DNA of 8,075 nucleotides from Bacillota bacterium (GTDB lineage Bacteria > Bacillota > Clostridia > Oscillospirales > Acutalibacteraceae): NCBI GenBank assembly GCA_023415895.1, contig JAEZJA010000132.1:1-8075 (forward strand), written 5' to 3'. How positions within the stretch are numbered: position 1 is the first letter of the stretch; each line of letters opens with the position of its first letter. A model generated the notes under the pieces. That model was not told the origin of the DNA. It ran no database searches and was given only the letters and a program-made list of their open reading frames with translations. Positions 6,139-8,075 of this stretch are shown here, one piece after another. A program made the translations under genes and the position numbers.

Positions 6139-6450
6139 TCAGTCGCCCCACCACATGCATTGACCGAGATCCACTCGACCATCCTTCAGCAGGGGTACTC
6201 CTTCCTCGGTCAGAAGTTCGCACTGGCGGTTGGCGCCTCCAAAGGCAAAGGCCGAGGACACCTTCCCCAGCCGATTGACCACACGATGGCAGGGAATGCT
6301 TGAAGGATCGGGATTGGCATGCAGCGCATACCCCACCACGCGCGCCCAGCGGTGGCTTCCGGCCAGACAGGCGACCTGTCCATAGGTGCACACCCGTCCC
6401 CTGGGAATGCGCCTTACCACCTCATAGATTTTCTCATAGGTATTTTGCAT
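6139..6450 (-). CDS. MGMT-family protein (O6-alkylguanine-DNA alkyltransferase-like, single domain)
   Basis: The 103-residue protein is the DNA-binding/active-site domain of the O6-methylguanine-DNA methyltransferase family. VCTYGQVA (20-27) carries the conserved Tyr, and RVVGYALHANP (37-47) includes the usual Arg and Asn-Pro. The active-site motif PCHRVV (53-58) keeps the acceptor cysteine C54, unlike ATL proteins, which have Trp there. SSAFAFGGANRQ and LLTEEGV (79-85) follow, as in the short YbaZ-like group. The N-terminal domain of Ada/Ogt is absent, so either a minimal suicidal methyltransferase or a damage-recognition protein is possible. The start at 6450 is supported by AGGAGAGG, which begins immediately after the upstream gene's TAA. 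Only 13 nt separate it from the GH18 gene, so translational coupling is likely. An open reading frame extending further upstream is non-coding overlap with that gene. Confidence 0.93.
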   Translation of the reverse strand: MQNTYEKIYEVVRRIPRGRVCTYGQVACLAGSHRWARVVGYALHANPDPSSIPCHRVVNRLGKVSSAFAFGGANRQCELLTEEGVPLLKDGRVDLGQCMWWGD

Positions 6451-6463
6451 GGCCACCTCTCCT

Positions 6464-7888
6464 TTATCCGTATAATGCCGAATAAGCACTCGACAGAAGT
6501 ACGCCGTGCTTGTCCTGCGACAGCTCCCACGCGCCGACGCCCGCCAGATGGCGACTCTTCGCATACCGGACTTTTTCGGCGATCGACTGCGCATTATCAA
6601 AGGAAATAAACGTGTTATTCCCGAACAGATACGGAACCTTCGCCGTGGAATGGTAAAACTGACGAAAAGCGCTATTGTTGAGATAATTGGCAGCGATCGC
6701 ATCATAAGCGATGGATTTTCCCGAAGTAAAGCGGCTAAAAAGTCCGTTATTGCCCGCGCTTACACCGCTGTATTGATAACCGTAAAAGGGCATCCCGAGT
6801 ACAAGTTTTGAAGAAGCCACGCCTGCATTCAAGTATGCCGTGACCGCGCCGTCAGCGCTCAACTTATATTGCGGCGAGGTTCCGGCAGGATCATACAAAG
6901 CCGCGTTCAGATCGGCGTACTCATTCCACGGTCCGTGCAGATCATACGCCATGATAAAGATGAAATCAACCACAGCCGCCACTTTCCGGACCTCGATTTT
7001 TTGCAGATAGGAGGTACCAGCGCCGCCCGCAATGGTCAACATGTACTGTTTTCCATCTTTCGCCCCCTGTTCATTCAACTTCTGGCGGATTGTCTGAAGC
7101 AGATAGGTGAAATTCTGTTTATCCTCAGCCCGACCGGCACTCTTTCCTCCCGAAACAGGATATTCCCAGTCAATATCCACCCCGTCAAAGCCATGTTTGA
7201 CCACGAAATCCACACAGCTCTGGGCAAACACCGCCCGGCTGGCCGACGTCAGTGCGACATCGGAAAACGTCTGTGAATCATCCCAGCCGCCTACTGAAAT
7301 CAGGGTCTTCAGCCCTTTGTTTGTCGCTTTTAGGCTTTTCAATATTCTGAAATTGTTTATATCGATAGCGGGATCGGACATCGCCACTTTGCCGTTTGCG
7401 TCGATAATCGCAAAAGCATAATTCAGGTGAGTCAGCTTCGACACCTGCAGCTTGTCCGGCGTAATACCGCTGTAGCTTGCCCAGTTCGCATAATATCCCA
7501 CCATATACTGTCCATTCACGGCGCTGTTTGTTGGTGCGGCTGAGGTAGTTGTCGCTTGGGTTGTCGTCGCCGCAGAGGAGTGTGTGTCCGTTTTGAACGT
7601 TGTTTTTTCAGTGCCAGAAGAGGATGCCGGAGTGGTATTTGTCTGCGTGCTTTGCCCGGCCTGTGTGGTTGTTGCGGATGTTGTTGTAGCAGCTTCCGAT
7701 TTGTCCGACGAGACAGATGTAGTTGTTGTGTGCCCGGGTGCCGTATCGACTGTCTCTTGTGTTATGTACCCCTCTGCGATTTCGGTTGAGTCCGTCGTGC
7801 AGCCGCCCATAGCGCCCATAGAAAGCGTCATTATCAAAACGCATAAACTACTTAAAAACCGTCGAAAATTCTTTTTTATTGGTGTAAT
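6464..7888 (-). CDS. GH18 chitinase-like lipoprotein
   Basis: This secreted, membrane-anchored glycoside hydrolase family 18 enzyme probably cleaves beta-1,4-GlcNAc linkages of chitin or related glycans. Residues are numbered from the proposed AUU start (474 aa). A basic n-region ([10 protein letters not shown]) and a hydrophobic stretch lead to the lipobox GAMGGC, with lipid-attached C30. A Thr/Ser/Ala-rich linker follows (about 31-122). The TIM barrel begins at [15 protein letters not shown] (128-142), then SVGGW (198-202) and the catalytic [10 protein letters not shown], with D235, D238, D240 and acid E242. MAYDLHGPW (313-321) and [10 protein letters not shown] (450-459) follow. No carbohydrate-binding or LysM module is present. 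A TTG 60 nt upstream is in frame but coincides with the -35 box of the apparent promoter, so I place the start at ATT 7888, nine bases after GGGGAGG. The stop abuts the ribosome site of the MGMT-family gene. Confidence 0.9.
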   Translation of the reverse strand: MTPIKKNFRRFLSSLCVLIMTLSMGAMGGCTTDSTEIAEGYITQETVDTAPGHTTTTSVSSDKSEAATTTSATTTQAGQSTQTNTTPASSSGTEKTTFKTDTHSSAATTTQATTTSAAPTNSAVNGQYMVGYYANWASYSGITPDKLQVSKLTHLNYAFAIIDANGKVAMSDPAIDINNFRILKSLKATNKGLKTLISVGGWDDSQTFSDVALTSASRAVFAQSCVDFVVKHGFDGVDIDWEYPVSGGKSAGRAEDKQNFTYLLQTIRQKLNEQGAKDGKQYMLTIAGGAGTSYLQKIEVRKVAAVVDFIFIMAYDLHGPWNEYADLNAALYDPAGTSPQYKLSADGAVTAYLNAGVASSKLVLGMPFYGYQYSGVSAGNNGLFSRFTSGKSIAYDAIAANYLNNSAFRQFYHSTAKVPYLFGNNTFISFDNAQSIAEKVRYAKSRHLAGVGAWELSQDKHGVLLSSAYSALYG

Positions 7889-7897
7889 AGAGATTCG

Positions 7898-7904
7898 CCT
7901 CCCC
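7898..7904 (-). promoter_or_regulatory. Shine-Dalgarno of the GH18 gene
   Basis: Minus-strand GGGGAGG is the only strong ribosome site before the signal peptide. The codon nine bases after it in the correct frame is ATT at 7888-7886. No ATG, GTG or TTG in that frame lies between it and the hydrophobic core. Confidence 0.6.
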
Positions 7905-7919
7905 GATCTTATTGAATAA

Positions 7920-7948
7920 ATTGTATCAACAAGAATACGGGAAAACAA
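7920..7948 (-). promoter_or_regulatory. Promoter of the GH18-MGMT pair
   Basis: The minus-strand -10 TACAAT (7920-7925, five of six) lies 17 nt from -35 TTGTTT (7943-7948, TTG core matched). Transcription would start near 7913, giving a leader of about 25 nt that contains the GGGGAGG ribosome site. It lies just downstream of the terminator of the preceding gene, as expected for a new transcription unit. Confidence 0.6.
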
Positions 7949-7977
7949 GGAGGGGCTTGCTGGTAATGCTTCCGACG

Positions 7978-8032
7978 AAAAAGCAAAAAGCGGACATCGT
8001 ACGTCCTATGATAGGAACGTGCGTTGTCCGCT
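7978..8032 (-). terminator. Strong intrinsic terminator of the gene entering from the right
   Basis: On the minus strand the arms AGCGGACA (8025-8032) and TGTCCGCT (7989-7996) form 8 bp. After one T-T mismatch come seven further pairs (one G-T), a bulged A, and CCTA/TAGG closing a 3-nt loop. The stem is followed directly by TTTTTGCTTTTT, a classic T-tract. It lies 15 nt after the stop codon of the partial reading frame at 8048. Confidence 0.85.
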
Positions 8033-8047
8033 ATGACGCATCCGAAC

Positions 8048-8075
8048 TTACAGCAGCGAAGCAGCCGCCTCATCC
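8048..8075 (-). CDS. C-terminal end of an unidentified gene (partial)
   Basis: Eight codons reading DEAAASLL and a TAA stop enter from the right edge on the minus strand, followed 15 nt later by a strong intrinsic terminator. The stop-plus-terminator arrangement and the plausible codons suggest the end of a protein gene. The other two minus-strand frames are not excluded by so short a piece. No product can be assigned. Confidence 0.5.

Noticed and set aside
5624..6163. Plus-strand open frame of 179 codons across the ymxH gene
   Set aside because: It is the complement of a clear YlmC/YmxH-family gene with a good ribosome site; the plus-strand product has no known motifs.
7523..7760. Repeated GTTGTT/TTGT pattern that looks like a DNA repeat array
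   Set aside because: It is the Thr-rich linker (ACA/ACC/ACT codons) of the GH18 protein; there is no regular spacer or repeat unit, so it is neither CRISPR nor a tandem array.

Overview
All coding sequence recognised here lies on the minus strand, so transcription runs from high to low coordinates. The gene set (dgt-dnaG-rpoD cluster, zinc-type bL31, a YlmC/YmxH-family sporulation protein, strong AGGAGG-type ribosome sites, A/T-rich -10 boxes) points to a spore-forming Firmicute of the class Clostridia with moderate G+C, perhaps near the Ruminococcaceae/Oscillospiraceae. The phylum-level call is fairly safe; the family-level call is a guess from general similarity.

Layout in transcription order. 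(1) 8075-7978: the last eight codons of an unidentified gene and a strong intrinsic terminator. (2) 7948-6139: a fresh promoter drives a GH18 chitinase-like lipoprotein, which is followed after 13 nt by a one-domain MGMT-type alkylguanine transferase homologue. The second gene's ribosome site abuts the first gene's stop codon. (3) 6096-5735: a YlmC/YmxH-family PRC-barrel protein with its own candidate promoter and an unusual Cys/Pro/Arg tail. (4) 5589-4608: rpmE (bL31) with a good extended -10 promoter, a hairpin terminator, then yigZ (IMPACT/UPF0029 family). (5) 4565-306: a candidate promoter, then dgt (dNTP triphosphohydrolase), dnaG (primase) and rpoD (primary sigma factor). This is the clostridial form of the macromolecular synthesis operon. 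(6) 266-1: the N-terminal 88 codons of an Rrf2-family regulator 39 nt downstream of rpoD, running off the window.

The core of the window is housekeeping: dNTP balance, replication priming, primary transcription specificity, translation and repair. No phage, transposon, CRISPR, toxin-antitoxin or defence system is visible, and I see no convincing undescribed multi-gene system. The best leads are small. The chitinase-like gene has a well-placed promoter and Shine-Dalgarno but no ATG/GTG/TTG between them and its signal peptide, which suggests an AUU start or a sequence error. The dnaG leader has two mutually exclusive hairpins. A terminator sits immediately before the yigZ ribosome site. The YmxH tail is encoded by an inverted repeat. 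No gene-free stretch exceeds 300 bases; the longest gap, between ymxH and rpmE (5521-5734), holds the rpmE promoter and one imperfect inverted repeat.
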